Counted from the first letter of the stretch, positions 16,110 to 26,148 are shown. The stretch is DNA of 64,000 nt from Polaribacter sp. IC073 (GCF_007997075.1 NZ_VORS01000001.1:434001-498000); one strand, 5' to 3'. Notes: a model not told the origin generated them from the sequence alone. Numbers and translations are program-made.

Positions 16110-17036
16110 CTAAGAATCTTTCTTTTTGATTTTTTGATTTTTCATTGCTTCACCAATTTGATTACTTGCAGTAAAACTTGCAACCATATCATTTAACATG
16201 GTACTACCTGCTTGTGGTGAGTTTGGCAATAGAATTAAATTACTGTTGGTTTCACTACCAATAGATTGTAAAGTGTCATAATGCTGCGTTACAACAATTA
16301 ATGCAGATGCTTCTTGAGAATTGATACCAACTCTATTTAAAACGTCTACAGACTCTTCTAAACCACGTGCAATTTCACGTCTTTGGTCTGCAATACCTTG
16401 TCCTTGTAAACGTTTGCTTTCTGCTTCTGCCTTTGCTTTTTCAACGATTAATATACGTTGTGCATCTCCTTCATATTGTGCGGCTGTTTTTTCTCTATCA
16501 GCAGCATTAATTCTATTCATTGCTATTTTTACTTGAGGATCTGGATCTATATCGGTAACTAAAGTTCTAATAATATCAAAACCATAATCCATCATCGCAT
16601 CATTTAATTCTGCTTTTACAGCCAAGGCAATATCATCTTTTTTTACAAAAACATCATCTAATTTCATTTTTGGAACTTCTGCTCTTACAACATCAAATAC
16701 ATAAGAAGTTATTTGGTCATGAGGATAATCTAATTTATAAAAAGCATCATATACTTTTTCTGTAACTACTTTATATTGTACAGAAACTTTCAATTTTACA
16801 AAAACATCATCTAATGTTTTTGTTTCAATAATTACATCTAACTGTTGAATTTTTAAACTCAATCTCCCAGCAACTTTGTCTATTAAAGGTATTTTTAAAT
16901 GTAAACCAGATTGACGAATGCTATGAAATTTTCCAAAACGTTCTAAAATAGCGGCTGTTTGCTGTTTTACAGTAAAAATTGAAGCAAAAAGAAATAAAAT
17001 TATTAATCCAATAAGAATGGGTAAAAAAGGTATCAT
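16110..17036 (-). CDS. SPFH/band 7 membrane protein (stomatin-like)
   Basis: A 308-residue protein anchored by an N-terminal helix (MIPFLPILIGLIILFLFASI), then the SPFH domain (TVKQQTAAILERFGKF through about 190) and a coiled coil rich in Ala, Glu and Gln (AEAESKRLQGQGIADQRREIARG). This is the QmcA/stomatin type that scaffolds membrane microdomains and often modulates proteases. I start at the ATG at 17036; the longer frame (to 17150) runs into the gltX terminator. I see no NfeD partner adjacent, so the stomatin-NfeD pairing is not supported here. Confidence 0.88.
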   Translation of the reverse strand: MIPFLPILIGLIILFLFASIFTVKQQTAAILERFGKFHSIRQSGLHLKIPLIDKVAGRLSLKIQQLDVIIETKTLDDVFVKLKVSVQYKVVTEKVYDAFYKLDYPHDQITSYVFDVVRAEVPKMKLDDVFVKKDDIALAVKAELNDAMMDYGFDIIRTLVTDIDPDPQVKIAMNRINAADREKTAAQYEGDAQRILIVEKAKAEAESKRLQGQGIADQRREIARGLEESVDVLNRVGINSQEASALIVVTQHYDTLQSIGSETNSNLILLPNSPQAGSTMLNDMVASFTASNQIGEAMKNQKIKKKDS

Positions 17037-17138
17037 AGTTATAATTTTAGTGGTTACTAATTGTTTTAGTAAAGATACTGAATTATAGTAGTTAACCATA
17101 GCACGCAGGTTAATAGATTTGTTACAGTGAAAAACAAA

Positions 17139-17167
17139 AAAGCCTCTCAAGTTTATTGAGAGGCTTT
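17139..17167 (-). terminator. Terminator of gltX
   Basis: Arms AAAGCCTCTCAA and TTGAGAGGCTTT, followed on the minus strand by a T run. It lies 20 bases past the gltX stop. Confidence 0.88.
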
Positions 17168-17186
17168 ACTTTATCTTAAAGAAAAA

Positions 17187-18707
17187 CTACAATTTTTCAA
17201 TTGCGTTTTCGATTCTTTTTATAGTTTCTTCTTTACCAATCATAGCAATAATATCAAATAAATGGGGGCCTGCTAATTTACCAACTAAACTTAAACGTAA
17301 AGGTTGCATTACTTTACCAAAACCAATTTCTTTGGCAGTAATCCATTCTTTAATTTCTTTCTCTGTATTTTCTGATGAAAAATCTTCAATAGAAGAAATA
17401 ACAGCAATTAATGCTGTCATTAATTCAGAAGTTCCTTCCTTCCAGTTTTTCTTGCTAGCTTTTTCGTCGTATGTAGTAGGAGTTTCAAAAAAGAAACTTG
17501 ATAAATCCCAAAAATCTTTTACAAAAACGGCTCTTTCTTTTATAGATGAAACTACTTTTAGAACAAACTCTTTGTCTTTAGCAATTCCTTTTTCGGCTAA
17601 AATAGGAAGATATAAATCTGTTAATGCTGCATCATCTTTTGTTTGCATGTATTGTTGATTGAACCAACTTGCTTTTTCTTGGCTAAATTTTGCACCAGAT
17701 TTACTAACACGTTTCAAATCGAAAGTTTCAATTAATGCTTCTAAAGAGAACAATTCTTGTTCCGTTCCAGGATTCCATCCTAAGAAAGCCAACATGTTTA
17801 TAAACGCATCAGAAAAATAACCATCTTCTTTATAACCACGTGAAACATCTCCTGTTTCTTCGTTTGTATATTCTAAAGGAAACACAGGGAAACCTAGTTT
17901 ATCTCCATCACGTTTGCTTAATTTTCCTTTACCAACAGGTTTTAAAATTAATGGCAAGTGTGCAAATTTAGGTGCATCCCAACCAAAAGCTCTGTATAAT
18001 AGAATGTGCAATGGCATAGAAGGCAACCATTCTTCACCACGAATTACGTGCGAAATCTCCATTAAATGATCATCTACAATATTTGCTAAATGATAGGTTG
18101 GCATTCCGTCTCCTTTAAATAAAATTTTATCATCTAAAGTATTCGTATCAATTTTAATATTTCCACGAATTTCATCTTCCATTCTTAAAAGTTCATCTTG
18201 CGGCGTTTTAAAACGGATTACATAATTTTTACCAGAATTAATTCTGTTTTGTACTTCTTCATCAGTTAAAACCAATGAGTTTACCAAACGTCCTTTTGCT
18301 CTGTTATGCCAATTATAAATAAAGGTTTTTCCTTCAACTTCATGGCCTTTTCTATGTGCATCTAATTCTTCTGAAGTATCAAAACAATAATATGCCCAAC
18401 CTGTTTCTATAAGTTTGTCTGCATATTCTTTGTACAACTCTTTACGTTCTGATTGTCTGTAAGGACCAAATTTTTCGTTTTTCCCCGGACCTTCATCAAA
18501 AGGAATATTACACCATTCTAAAGCGTCTATAATATATTGTTCTGCATTTGCAACATAACGGGTTTGGTCTGTGTCTTCTATACGTAAGACAAAAGTTCCG
18601 TTGTATTTTTTAGCAAATAAATAATTGTATAAAGCAGTTCTTACACCACCAATATGTAAAGGTCCTGTAGGACTTGGTGCAAAACGAACACGTACATTAG
18701 ATTCCAT
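17187..18707 (-). CDS. gltX: Glutamyl-tRNA synthetase
   Basis: Charges tRNA-Glu with glutamate. The 506 residues contain the class I signatures APSPTGPLHIGGVRTALYN (HIGH motif, near residue 10) and GKGKLSKRDG (KMSKS equivalent). The start at MESNVRVRF (18707) is preferred; the 30-residue upstream extension is not family-like. A partial parS-like match (ccacgtgaaaca, 17836-17847) falls inside the coding sequence at a Val-Ser-Arg-Gly stretch. The gene is apparently monocistronic with its own terminator. Confidence 0.96.
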   Translation of the reverse strand: MESNVRVRFAPSPTGPLHIGGVRTALYNYLFAKKYNGTFVLRIEDTDQTRYVANAEQYIIDALEWCNIPFDEGPGKNEKFGPYRQSERKELYKEYADKLIETGWAYYCFDTSEELDAHRKGHEVEGKTFIYNWHNRAKGRLVNSLVLTDEEVQNRINSGKNYVIRFKTPQDELLRMEDEIRGNIKIDTNTLDDKILFKGDGMPTYHLANIVDDHLMEISHVIRGEEWLPSMPLHILLYRAFGWDAPKFAHLPLILKPVGKGKLSKRDGDKLGFPVFPLEYTNEETGDVSRGYKEDGYFSDAFINMLAFLGWNPGTEQELFSLEALIETFDLKRVSKSGAKFSQEKASWFNQQYMQTKDDAALTDLYLPILAEKGIAKDKEFVLKVVSSIKERAVFVKDFWDLSSFFFETPTTYDEKASKKNWKEGTSELMTALIAVISSIEDFSSENTEKEIKEWITAKEIGFGKVMQPLRLSLVGKLAGPHLFDIIAMIGKEETIKRIENAIEKL

Positions 18708-18950
18708 TTTTTTGTTTTTTTGATTCCTGCTTATGCTGGAAAAGATATTTTTAATGCACCATAAAAAATATTTAAGGTGTTTTTTTTCGTGCTGCAAAGA
18801 TAGTTTTAAAAAGAGAGAATAGAAATTAGAGTATAGAAAAAAGACCTTCGAATTTCACAAAATAAAGTTTATTTAAAAAACTTTCAAAATCCTTTTAACA
18901 ACTTATTTCATTGCTAATCATCTCAAAAATAGTATTTTTATTAGTTGATT

Positions 18951-21900
18951 ATGAGCGGATTTAAAACAATTGAGGATAAACTACATCAGTTTACCAGAAA
19001 ATATTATGTAAACGAACTAATTAAAGGAATTATTTTATTCTTTTCTTTGGGATTGTTGTACTTATTATTCACTTTATTTTTAGAGTATTTTTTATGGTTG
19101 AAACCAACTGCTAGAACCATCTTATTTTGGTTATTTATTTTGGTTGAAGTCTTTTTAATAATTCGTTTTATCGCGATGCCTATTTTTAAATTGATTGGTT
19201 TGCGAAAGGGAATATCTCTAGAAGATTCTTCAAAAATTATTGGAAACCATTTTCCAGAAGTAAAAGACAAATTATTAAACGTTTTACAACTTAAAGAGAA
19301 TTCTAATCAGTCAGATTTGTTATTGGCAAGTATCAACCAAAAAGCAGCAGAATTACAACCCATTCCGTTTGTAAAAGCAGTAGATTTTAGTAAGAATACA
19401 AAATACTTAAAATACACAATGGTACCTGTTTTAATTTGGTTAATTACTTCAATATCAGGTAATAATGCTATTTTTACAAAAAGTTTAGATCGAGTTGTAA
19501 ATTATAGAACTGCATATCTACCACCAGCACCTTTCGCCTTTTCTTTAAATAATAAAAGTCTGCAAGTTGTTCAAGGAAAATCTATATTAATTGCTATTGA
19601 AACCATCGGGGAAGTTTTACCCTCGGAAGCAAAAATAGTGTATGATCATCAGCAATATTATTTACAAAATAACCAAAACGGAAGTTTCTCTTACACTTTT
19701 TCGGATGTTCAAAAACCCATTAATTTTCATGTAGCAGCAAATGGAGTACAATCTAAAGAGTTTCAAATAAAGGTGATTAATGTTCCTACAATAAACAATA
19801 TTTCTTTGGCATTAAAATACCCTTCTTATATTGGAAAGAAAAATGAGGTTATTCCGAACTCTGGAAATTTATTAGTACCAGAAGGAACCCATATTATTTG
19901 GAATGTTGCAGCATCGCAAACAGATGAAGTTGTATTTATTAATAATGACAAAAGAAATGTTTTTAAAAAAGTTTCTAAAGATAATTTTGAATTTTCTAAA
20001 CGAATTCGAAATCCGTTGATGTATCAAATTTCGTCATCTAATAAAAATTTGCAAGATTATGAGAAGCTACAATTTTCTGTAAATGTAATAAAAGACGAAG
20101 TTCCAGAAATTTCTGTTCAAACAAATATCGATTCTATTTCTAGAGGTGTGGCACAATTTGCTGGTCAGGTTTCAGACGATTATGGTTTGAATAAATTACA
20201 ATTGGTGTATTACGACGAAAATAATCCGCAGAACACAAAATGGTATATTTTACCAATTTCTAAAGCAAATGTGCAAACATTTTTTTACCAGTTTCCGGAA
20301 GGGTTAGATTTACAAAAAGGAACCAATTATGAACTATTTTTTGAAGTGTATGATAATGATGCAGTGAACGGAAATAAGAAAGCAAAAAGTAAGGTTTTTA
20401 ATTACCGACAAAAAACAAATGATGAAGTAGAGGAGGAGTTGTTGCAAGAACAAAGAAACACTATTCATAGTTTAGAGAACTCTATACAGAAACAACAAAA
20501 GCAACAAGAAGTGTTAGATAAAATTCAGGAAGAACTACAAAATAAGAAAAAAGTAAGTTGGAATGATAAAAAGAAAGTAGAAAGTTTTATAAAACGGCAA
20601 GAACAATATAAAAAAATGATGCAACGCCAGACAGATAAGTTGCAAGAAAACTTAGACGAAAAAAAGGAAGAGAATCAAAGCCTTCAAGATAAAAAAGAAG
20701 AGTTAAAAAAACGGATAGAAGAACTTAAAAAAACCGACCGACAACAAAAACTTTTAGATGAAATTGCAAAGTTAGCAGAGAAATTAAATAAGGAAGAACT
20801 GGTTAAAAAAGCAAAAGAATTAGCGCAACAAAATAAACAACAAGAGCGCAGTTTAGAAAGAACATTAGAATTGGTAAAGCGTTTTTACGTGGAGCAAAAA
20901 ACCATGCAAATTGCTAATAAATTAGAAGAATTAGCAAAAAAGCAAGAAGGTTTAGAAAAGAAGGAAAACTCAACTTTAGCAGCACAAAAGATAATAAACG
21001 AAGAATTTAAGGAATTAAAGAAACAACTAGACGAATTAGCAAAAGATAATGAGAAATTAAAAGAACCAATGGAGTTGCCAGATGTGGAAGATGAAAAAGA
21101 AGCTATTGATGAAGCTTTAAAAAAATCGGAAGAAAATTTAGAAAAGAAAGACAATAAATCTGTTAAGAAAAGTCAGAAAAAGAGCGCAGATAAAATGAAA
21201 GAGATGAGTGCCAAAATGCGAAAGGCAATGTTAGAAATGGAAGGAGAGTCTATTGAAGAAAACATGGAAGACTTGCGTAAAATTTTAGAAAACTTAGTTA
21301 CCTTTTCTTTTAAGCAAGAAGGTTTAATGAATAAGTTTGATGTTATTTCTACATCACATCCAGATTTTGGGAAAGACTTAAAAGAACAGAATGATATTAG
21401 AACGTATTTTGAGCATATAGATGATAGCTTGTATGTGCTGTCTATGCGTTTGCCTAAAATATCTGCCAAAATTCAAGATGATTTATCTACTGCACATTAC
21501 AATTTAGAACAATCATTAGAAAATTTTTCTGAGAACAGATTCGATAATGGAATATCGAATCAACGGTATGTAATGACTTCTACAAACAATTTGGCAGATT
21601 ATTTAAGTGATATGCTAAATAGTATGAAAAATGCTTCCATGAAAATGGGCAAAGGAAAGGGCAAAGGAAAAGGATTTAGTTTGCCAGATATCATCAAAAA
21701 ACAAGGAGAGCTTTCAGAAAAAATGAATGAAGGAATGAAGAAAGGGGAAAAACCTGGAGACAAAGAAGGTAAAGGAAAAGATGGTAAAAAACCAGGTGAT
21801 AAAGGTAAAGAAGAAAAAAATGGTAAAAGTGGCGACAAGGGTAAAGATGGTAAAGGAGGTAAGTCTGGTGAAAATGGTAAAAACGGGCAAGGAAACGCAA

Positions 21901-22349
21901 CAGGAGAAAATGAAGATTTAGATGGCGAATTGTATGAGATTTATAAACAGCAATCGCAATTAAGACAACAATTACAAGACGCAATTAAAGAATCTGAAAA
22001 TGGGAATTCGAATGGAAACGGAGATGCAAAAAAGGTTTTGAAGACGATGGAGCAGTTAGAAAATGAAATTTTAGAAAAAGGTTTTAATGGGGTAACAATT
22101 CAGAAAATGCAACGTTTAAATTATGAATTGTTAAAGTTAGACAAAGCTGCTTTAGAGCAAGGAAAAGATAACAAACGCATGTCTAGCGCAAATTTAAAAG
22201 AGTATCAAAGAAATCAAATAAAAGCTTTAGAATTTAAAAAGCAGTTTTACAATCAAATAGAGATTTTAAATAGACAATCATTACCTTTGCAACAAAATTA
22301 TAAACTAAAGGTTCGTGAATATTTTTCTGAGCCAAAGAAGATAAAATAA
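18951..22349 (+). CDS. DUF4175 family large membrane/coiled-coil protein
   Basis: An 1132-residue protein counted from the ATG at 18951. Two or three membrane helices lie in the first 165 residues, followed by an Ig-like extracytoplasmic region, then a very long Lys/Glu/Gln coiled coil (about 490-790). A Gly/Lys-rich low-complexity linker (about 896-983) and a final helical segment complete it. This is the DUF4175 layout of Bacteroidota; the role is not established to my knowledge. Its stop overlaps the ybeY start by one base (TAATG), so translation is probably coupled. The Gly/Lys linker gives long spurious open frames on the other strand. Confidence 0.85.
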   Translation: MSGFKTIEDKLHQFTRKYYVNELIKGIILFFSLGLLYLLFTLFLEYFLWLKPTARTILFWLFILVEVFLIIRFIAMPIFKLIGLRKGISLEDSSKIIGNHFPEVKDKLLNVLQLKENSNQSDLLLASINQKAAELQPIPFVKAVDFSKNTKYLKYTMVPVLIWLITSISGNNAIFTKSLDRVVNYRTAYLPPAPFAFSLNNKSLQVVQGKSILIAIETIGEVLPSEAKIVYDHQQYYLQNNQNGSFSYTFSDVQKPINFHVAANGVQSKEFQIKVINVPTINNISLALKYPSYIGKKNEVIPNSGNLLVPEGTHIIWNVAASQTDEVVFINNDKRNVFKKVSKDNFEFSKRIRNPLMYQISSSNKNLQDYEKLQFSVNVIKDEVPEISVQTNIDSISRGVAQFAGQVSDDYGLNKLQLVYYDENNPQNTKWYILPISKANVQTFFYQFPEGLDLQKGTNYELFFEVYDNDAVNGNKKAKSKVFNYRQKTNDEVEEELLQEQRNTIHSLENSIQKQQKQQEVLDKIQEELQNKKKVSWNDKKKVESFIKRQEQYKKMMQRQTDKLQENLDEKKEENQSLQDKKEELKKRIEELKKTDRQQKLLDEIAKLAEKLNKEELVKKAKELAQQNKQQERSLERTLELVKRFYVEQKTMQIANKLEELAKKQEGLEKKENSTLAAQKIINEEFKELKKQLDELAKDNEKLKEPMELPDVEDEKEAIDEALKKSEENLEKKDNKSVKKSQKKSADKMKEMSAKMRKAMLEMEGESIEENMEDLRKILENLVTFSFKQEGLMNKFDVISTSHPDFGKDLKEQNDIRTYFEHIDDSLYVLSMRLPKISAKIQDDLSTAHYNLEQSLENFSENRFDNGISNQRYVMTSTNNLADYLSDMLNSMKNASMKMGKGKGKGKGFSLPDIIKKQGELSEKMNEGMKKGEKPGDKEGKGKDGKKPGDKGKEEKNGKSGDKGKDGKGGKSGENGKNGQGNATGENEDLDGELYEIYKQQSQLRQQLQDAIKESENGNSNGNGDAKKVLKTMEQLENEILEKGFNGVTIQKMQRLNYELLKLDKAALEQGKDNKRMSSANLKEYQRNQIKALEFKKQFYNQIEILNRQSLPLQQNYKLKVREYFSEPKKIK

Positions 22350-22765
22350 TGATTACTTTTAATTACGAAACTGATTTTACGTTAGAAAACGAAAGTTCTT
22401 TAGAAAACTGGATTCAGAAAATCATTTTAAAACATGATTGCGAAGAAGGTGAAATAAATTATATTTTTTGTGACGATGCATATCTTCATAAATTAAATGT
22501 TGAATTCTTGCAACATGATACACTAACAGATATTATTAGTTTTGATAATTCTTTAGGGAAGTTAATTAATGGAGATGTCTTTATTTCTCTAGAAAGAGTG
22601 GCAGACAATGCCAATGATTTTAAGGTTACATTCCTAGAAGAATTACAAAGAGTCATGATTCATGGCATTTTACACTACATAGGTTTTACAGACAAGACCG
22701 AAGAAGATCAAAAAGAGATGACAATGCAAGAAAACGCTTCTCTATTGATGTTAAATAATTTATAA
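22349..22765 (+). CDS. ybeY: Endoribonuclease YbeY (rRNA maturation)
   Basis: A zinc-dependent RNase for 16S rRNA 3' end processing and ribosome quality control, 138 residues. The core motif reads MIHGILHYIGFTDKTEED, giving two of the canonical zinc histidines. The third position, normally His in GYDH, is Lys/Thr, a substitution I believe is common in Bacteroidota. LQHDTLTDIISFDNS is the other family signature. It is translationally coupled to the DUF4175 gene and followed 40 bases later by mnmG across a parS-like site. Confidence 0.92.
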   Translation: MITFNYETDFTLENESSLENWIQKIILKHDCEEGEINYIFCDDAYLHKLNVEFLQHDTLTDIISFDNSLGKLINGDVFISLERVADNANDFKVTFLEELQRVMIHGILHYIGFTDKTEEDQKEMTMQENASLLMLNNL

Positions 22766-22782
22766 TCAGAATATTAAAACCA

Positions 22783-22798
22783 CGTTTCACGTGGAACC
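22783..22798. promoter_or_regulatory. parS-like palindrome upstream of mnmG
   Basis: The core GTTTCACGTGGAAC (22784-22797) fits the ParB binding consensus GTTYCACGTGRAAC exactly; only the outermost bases differ. It lies in the 40-base gap between ybeY and mnmG. Confidence 0.65.
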
Positions 22799-22805
22799 AT
22801 AAAAA

Positions 22806-24683
22806 ATGAGTTTATTTTCAACAACATTTGATGTTATCGTAGTTGGTGGTGGTCACGCAGGTAGTGAAGCAGCAGCAGCAAGTGCAAATATGGGTGCGCA
22901 TACATTGTTAATTACAATGAATTTGCAAAACATTGCACAAATGAGTTGCAACCCTGCGATGGGAGGAATTGCAAAAGGACAAATTGTAAGAGAGATTGAT
23001 GCTTTAGGAGGTTATAGCGGAATTGTTACAGATAAAACTGCCATTCAATTTAAGATGCTAAATAAATCGAAAGGACCGGCAATGTGGAGTCCGAGGGTAC
23101 AATCTGACAGAATGCAATTTGCAGAGAGCTGGAGAACAATGCTAGAGCAAACAGAGAATGTTGATTTTTATCAAGATTCTGTGAATGGTTTGTTATTTGA
23201 TGGCAATAAAATTATCGGTGTAAAAACGGTTTTGGGGTTAGAAATAAAAGCAAAAACGGTAATTATAACTGCAGGAACTTTTTTAAATGGTTTGATTCAT
23301 ATTGGCGATAAAAGTTTTGGTGGTGGTAGAGCAGGAGAAGGAGCTTCTACAGGAATCACAGAAGAGTTGGTTGCGAAAGGGTTTGAATCTGGTAGAATGA
23401 AAACAGGAACCCCTCCAAGGGTAGATGGTAGATCTTTAGATTATTCTAAAATGTTAGAGCAACCAGGAGATGAAATAACAGAGAAATTTTCTTATTTGCC
23501 AACTACTAGTGCTTTAAAAAAACAACGCTCATGTTGGCTTACGTATACCAATTTAGATGTGCATGATTTACTTCGTGAGGGGTTTGATCGTTCACCTATG
23601 TTTAACGGTAGAATACAATCTACAGGTCCTAGATATTGTCCGTCAATTGAAGACAAAATAGATCGTTTTGCAACTAAAGATAGACATCAAATTTTTGTAG
23701 AACCAGAAGGTTGGACTACTTGCGAGATGTATGTAAACGGATTTTCAACATCACTTCCAGAAGATATTCAAGACAAAGCAATTCGTTCTGTAGAGGGTTT
23801 TGAAAACGTAAAGTTTTTAAGATATGGATATGCTATAGAATATGATTTCTTTCAGCCTACACAATTAAAACATTCTTTAGAAACAAAGTTGATAGAGAAC
23901 TTGTTTTTTGCCGGACAAATTAATGGAACAACAGGGTATGAAGAAGCGGCGGCACAAGGTTTAATGGCAGGTGTAAATGCCGCTTTAAAAACGCAAGGAA
24001 AAGAGCCTTTTATTCTAAAAAGAAATGAAGCTTATATTGGTGTTTTAATTGATGATTTGATTACAAAAGGAACAGAAGAACCTTATCGAATGTTTACTTC
24101 TAGAGCAGAATATAGAACGTTATTAAGACAAGATAATGCAGATTTAAGATTAACTCCTTTAGGTTTTAAATTAGGTTTGGCATCTAAAGAGAGAATGGAT
24201 CGTGTTTTAGAAAAGCAAGAAAAAACGGAATTGCTTATTAAGTTTTTACACGAAACAAGTGTGAAGCAAGAAGAGGTGAATCCTATTTTAGAAGCAAAGA
24301 ATTTAGCATTGGTCAATCAATCTATGAAGCTTTTTAAAATTGCTTCAAGACCACAATTATCGTTTTCAGATTTTGAAAACATTAAAAAATTAAAAGCATT
24401 TATAGAAGAAAATACTATTGCTAAAGATGTAATTGAACAAGCCGAAATTCACCTTAAGTATTCTGGTTATATAGATAAAGAAAAGAATAATGCAGATAAA
24501 TTAAATAGGCTAGAGAATGTTGTAATACCTTCTAATTTTAAATATGAAAAAGTAAAATCTCTTTCTTTTGAAGCTACAGAAAAATTGAATAAAATTAAGC
24601 CTACTTCTATATCGCAAGCAAGTAGGATTAGCGGTGTTTCACCCAGTGATATTTCTGTACTTTTAGTGTATATGGGAAGATAA
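22806..24683 (+). CDS. mnmG: tRNA uridine-34 carboxymethylaminomethyl enzyme MnmG
   Basis: The FAD-binding subunit of the MnmEG complex that modifies wobble uridine 34 in several tRNAs. The 625 residues show the dinucleotide fold VVGGGHAGSEAAAASANMG (about 12-30), CNPAMGGIAKG, MKTGTPPRVDGR and GTTGYEEAAAQG, all diagnostic of the GidA family. The C-terminal helical domain ends SISQASRISGVSPSDISVLLVY. It sits between two parS-like sites; origin proximity of gidA/mnmG is common in bacteria. No gidB neighbour is present here. Confidence 0.97.
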   Translation: MSLFSTTFDVIVVGGGHAGSEAAAASANMGAHTLLITMNLQNIAQMSCNPAMGGIAKGQIVREIDALGGYSGIVTDKTAIQFKMLNKSKGPAMWSPRVQSDRMQFAESWRTMLEQTENVDFYQDSVNGLLFDGNKIIGVKTVLGLEIKAKTVIITAGTFLNGLIHIGDKSFGGGRAGEGASTGITEELVAKGFESGRMKTGTPPRVDGRSLDYSKMLEQPGDEITEKFSYLPTTSALKKQRSCWLTYTNLDVHDLLREGFDRSPMFNGRIQSTGPRYCPSIEDKIDRFATKDRHQIFVEPEGWTTCEMYVNGFSTSLPEDIQDKAIRSVEGFENVKFLRYGYAIEYDFFQPTQLKHSLETKLIENLFFAGQINGTTGYEEAAAQGLMAGVNAALKTQGKEPFILKRNEAYIGVLIDDLITKGTEEPYRMFTSRAEYRTLLRQDNADLRLTPLGFKLGLASKERMDRVLEKQEKTELLIKFLHETSVKQEEVNPILEAKNLALVNQSMKLFKIASRPQLSFSDFENIKKLKAFIEENTIAKDVIEQAEIHLKYSGYIDKEKNNADKLNRLENVVIPSNFKYEKVKSLSFEATEKLNKIKPTSISQASRISGVSPSDISVLLVYMGR

Positions 24684-24701
24684 AAAAATAAAAAGTGCTA
24701 A

Positions 24702-24717
24702 TGTTCCTCGTGGAACA
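24702..24717. promoter_or_regulatory. parS-like palindrome downstream of mnmG
   Basis: TGTTCCTCGTGGAACA matches the 16-mer TGTTCCACGTGGAACA with one substitution. It lies in the 53-base gap between mnmG and the methyltransferase gene. Confidence 0.55.
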
Positions 24718-24736
24718 ATATTAAAATTAAAACAAT

Positions 24737-25594
24737 ATGGAGAATGAAAAAGAACTCTATACAAATTTAATACCCCTTTTAAATTGTAAAGATAATACTG
24801 TTTCTGGAGACAGTTTTGAAATAATGAAAAATGAAGAATATGAGATGTTGGTAACATCTCCTGTTCCTGCAGATATAGAAAATTATTATAAGAGCGAGAA
24901 TTATATTTCGCATACAGATAGTAAAAAAACATTCTTTGATAAAATCTATCAAACTGTAAAAAACCATACTTTAAAACAAAAACTATCTTTATTAAATTCA
25001 TTTGAAACGGAAGCAAAAACAATATTAGATGTTGGTGCTGGAACAGGTGATTTTTTAAAAGTTTGCAAAAATAATAACTGGCAAGTTTTAGGAATTGAAC
25101 CAAGTTTAGATGCAAGAAATATTGCAGAAAAAAAGGGAATTCATTTAAATGAAAAACTATCAGATATTACCAGTCAGCAATTTGATGTAATTACACTTTG
25201 GCATGTTTTAGAACATGTAGAGAATTTAAAGGATACAATTAAAACTTTAAAGAGTTTGTTAAAGGCAGGAGGAAGGATTGTTGTAGCAGTGCCAAATTAT
25301 AAAAGTTGTGACGCAAATTTTTATAAAGAAGATTGGGCAGCTTATGATGTACCGAGACATCTTTGGCATTTTTCACAAACTTCTATTCATAAATTATTTT
25401 GTGAAGTAGAAATGATTGTAGAAGATACGTTGCCAATGAAATTTGATAGTTATTATGTTTCGTTGTTAAGTGAAAAATACAGAACAGGAAAATCGAAACC
25501 GCTTACAGCTTTATATAGAGGTTTTATGTCAAATCTAAATGCAAGAACGTCTTCTGAGTATTCTTCGCTTATTTATGTGATAAAAAACTACTAA
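24737..25594 (+). CDS. Class I SAM-dependent methyltransferase
   Basis: A 285-residue methyltransferase. Motif I is ILDVGAGTGDFLKVCKNNNW (about 96-115), the acidic ribose contact is GIEPS, and motif IV/post I are FDVITLWHVLEHVENL. The N-terminal 80 residues include a Cys and a YYKSENYISHTD patch typical of a group found next to mnmG in Flavobacteriia. The substrate is not known to me; the UbiG/Tehb-like core does not decide it. It probably forms the end of the ybeY-mnmG transcript, closed by a strong terminator. Confidence 0.85.
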   Translation: MENEKELYTNLIPLLNCKDNTVSGDSFEIMKNEEYEMLVTSPVPADIENYYKSENYISHTDSKKTFFDKIYQTVKNHTLKQKLSLLNSFETEAKTILDVGAGTGDFLKVCKNNNWQVLGIEPSLDARNIAEKKGIHLNEKLSDITSQQFDVITLWHVLEHVENLKDTIKTLKSLLKAGGRIVVAVPNYKSCDANFYKEDWAAYDVPRHLWHFSQTSIHKLFCEVEMIVEDTLPMKFDSYYVSLLSEKYRTGKSKPLTALYRGFMSNLNARTSSEYSSLIYVIKNY

Positions 25595-25661
25595 ATTCAA
25601 CTTTTAATAGTGAAACATAAAAGATTTTTACCTGTGGTAGGTAAATACCTTGTTGAAATTT

Positions 25662-25697
25662 AAAAAGGGCTTAAAACGTATGTTTTAAGCCCTTTTT
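25662..25697. terminator. Bidirectional terminator
   Basis: A perfect 16-bp inverted repeat (AAAAAGGGCTTAAAAC and its complement) with a 4-base loop lies between the convergent methyltransferase and DoxX-like genes. Confidence 0.9.
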
Positions 25698-25737
25698 AAA
25701 TAAGTATAATTTATAGTTTTTTTGTTTAAAATAGTTT

Positions 25738-26136
25738 TTAGCTATTTAATAAGAAAATACCGAATACTGTTATGATAAAGTAGACGGCTAAAGACATCGC
25801 TCCTGCATAATCTTTTGCAAGACGCTGTCCAATCAACAAGAAAATTAAAGTGATCGCAGAAAGCTCAATTCCTAGTAAAGCAATTTCTTTTGCTTCGGAT
25901 GTGTATAATTGGTAAGCACCAATGATCATTAAAATTCCGGCGACTAATTCTACAATTAAAATAATACCCAATAATAACGGGACGCTATTTTTTAGAGGTG
26001 AATGCTTAAAATGTTCTTTGATAAAAGAAACGTTGCCTTTCCAATCTAAAAGTTTGTCTACGCCAGATTGTATAAAAGTGACAATTAAAAAAAGTAGTAT
26101 TAATACTTCTGTTGGGTAATTTGATAAAAAGTTCAT
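25738..26136 (-). CDS. DoxX-like four-helix membrane protein
   Basis: A 132-residue integral membrane protein with four predicted helices (about 8-24, 48-70, 80-100, 110-130). The first loop carries QSGVDKLLDWKGNVSFIKEHF, which has the GxxK...W pattern of the DoxX superfamily. These proteins may associate with membrane oxidoreductases, but no such partner is adjacent. It is 12 bases downstream of a short charged-helix gene on the same strand, and the two probably share a transcript. Confidence 0.72.
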   Translation of the reverse strand: MNFLSNYPTEVLILLFLIVTFIQSGVDKLLDWKGNVSFIKEHFKHSPLKNSVPLLLGIILIVELVAGILMIIGAYQLYTSEAKEIALLGIELSAITLIFLLIGQRLAKDYAGAMSLAVYFIITVFGIFLLNS

Positions 26137-26148
26137 AAGCTGTAATTT

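Noticed and set aside
17836..17847. Third parS site inside gltX
   Set aside because: Only 12 of 16 positions fit and the whole left half-arm is lost. The bases are explained by codons for a conserved Val-Ser-Arg-Gly segment.
21599..21984. Minus-strand open frames opposite the DUF4175 Gly/Lys-rich linker
   Set aside because: Low-complexity sequence gives long open frames by composition. The proteins are Ser/Phe/Leu-rich nonsense with no family resemblance.
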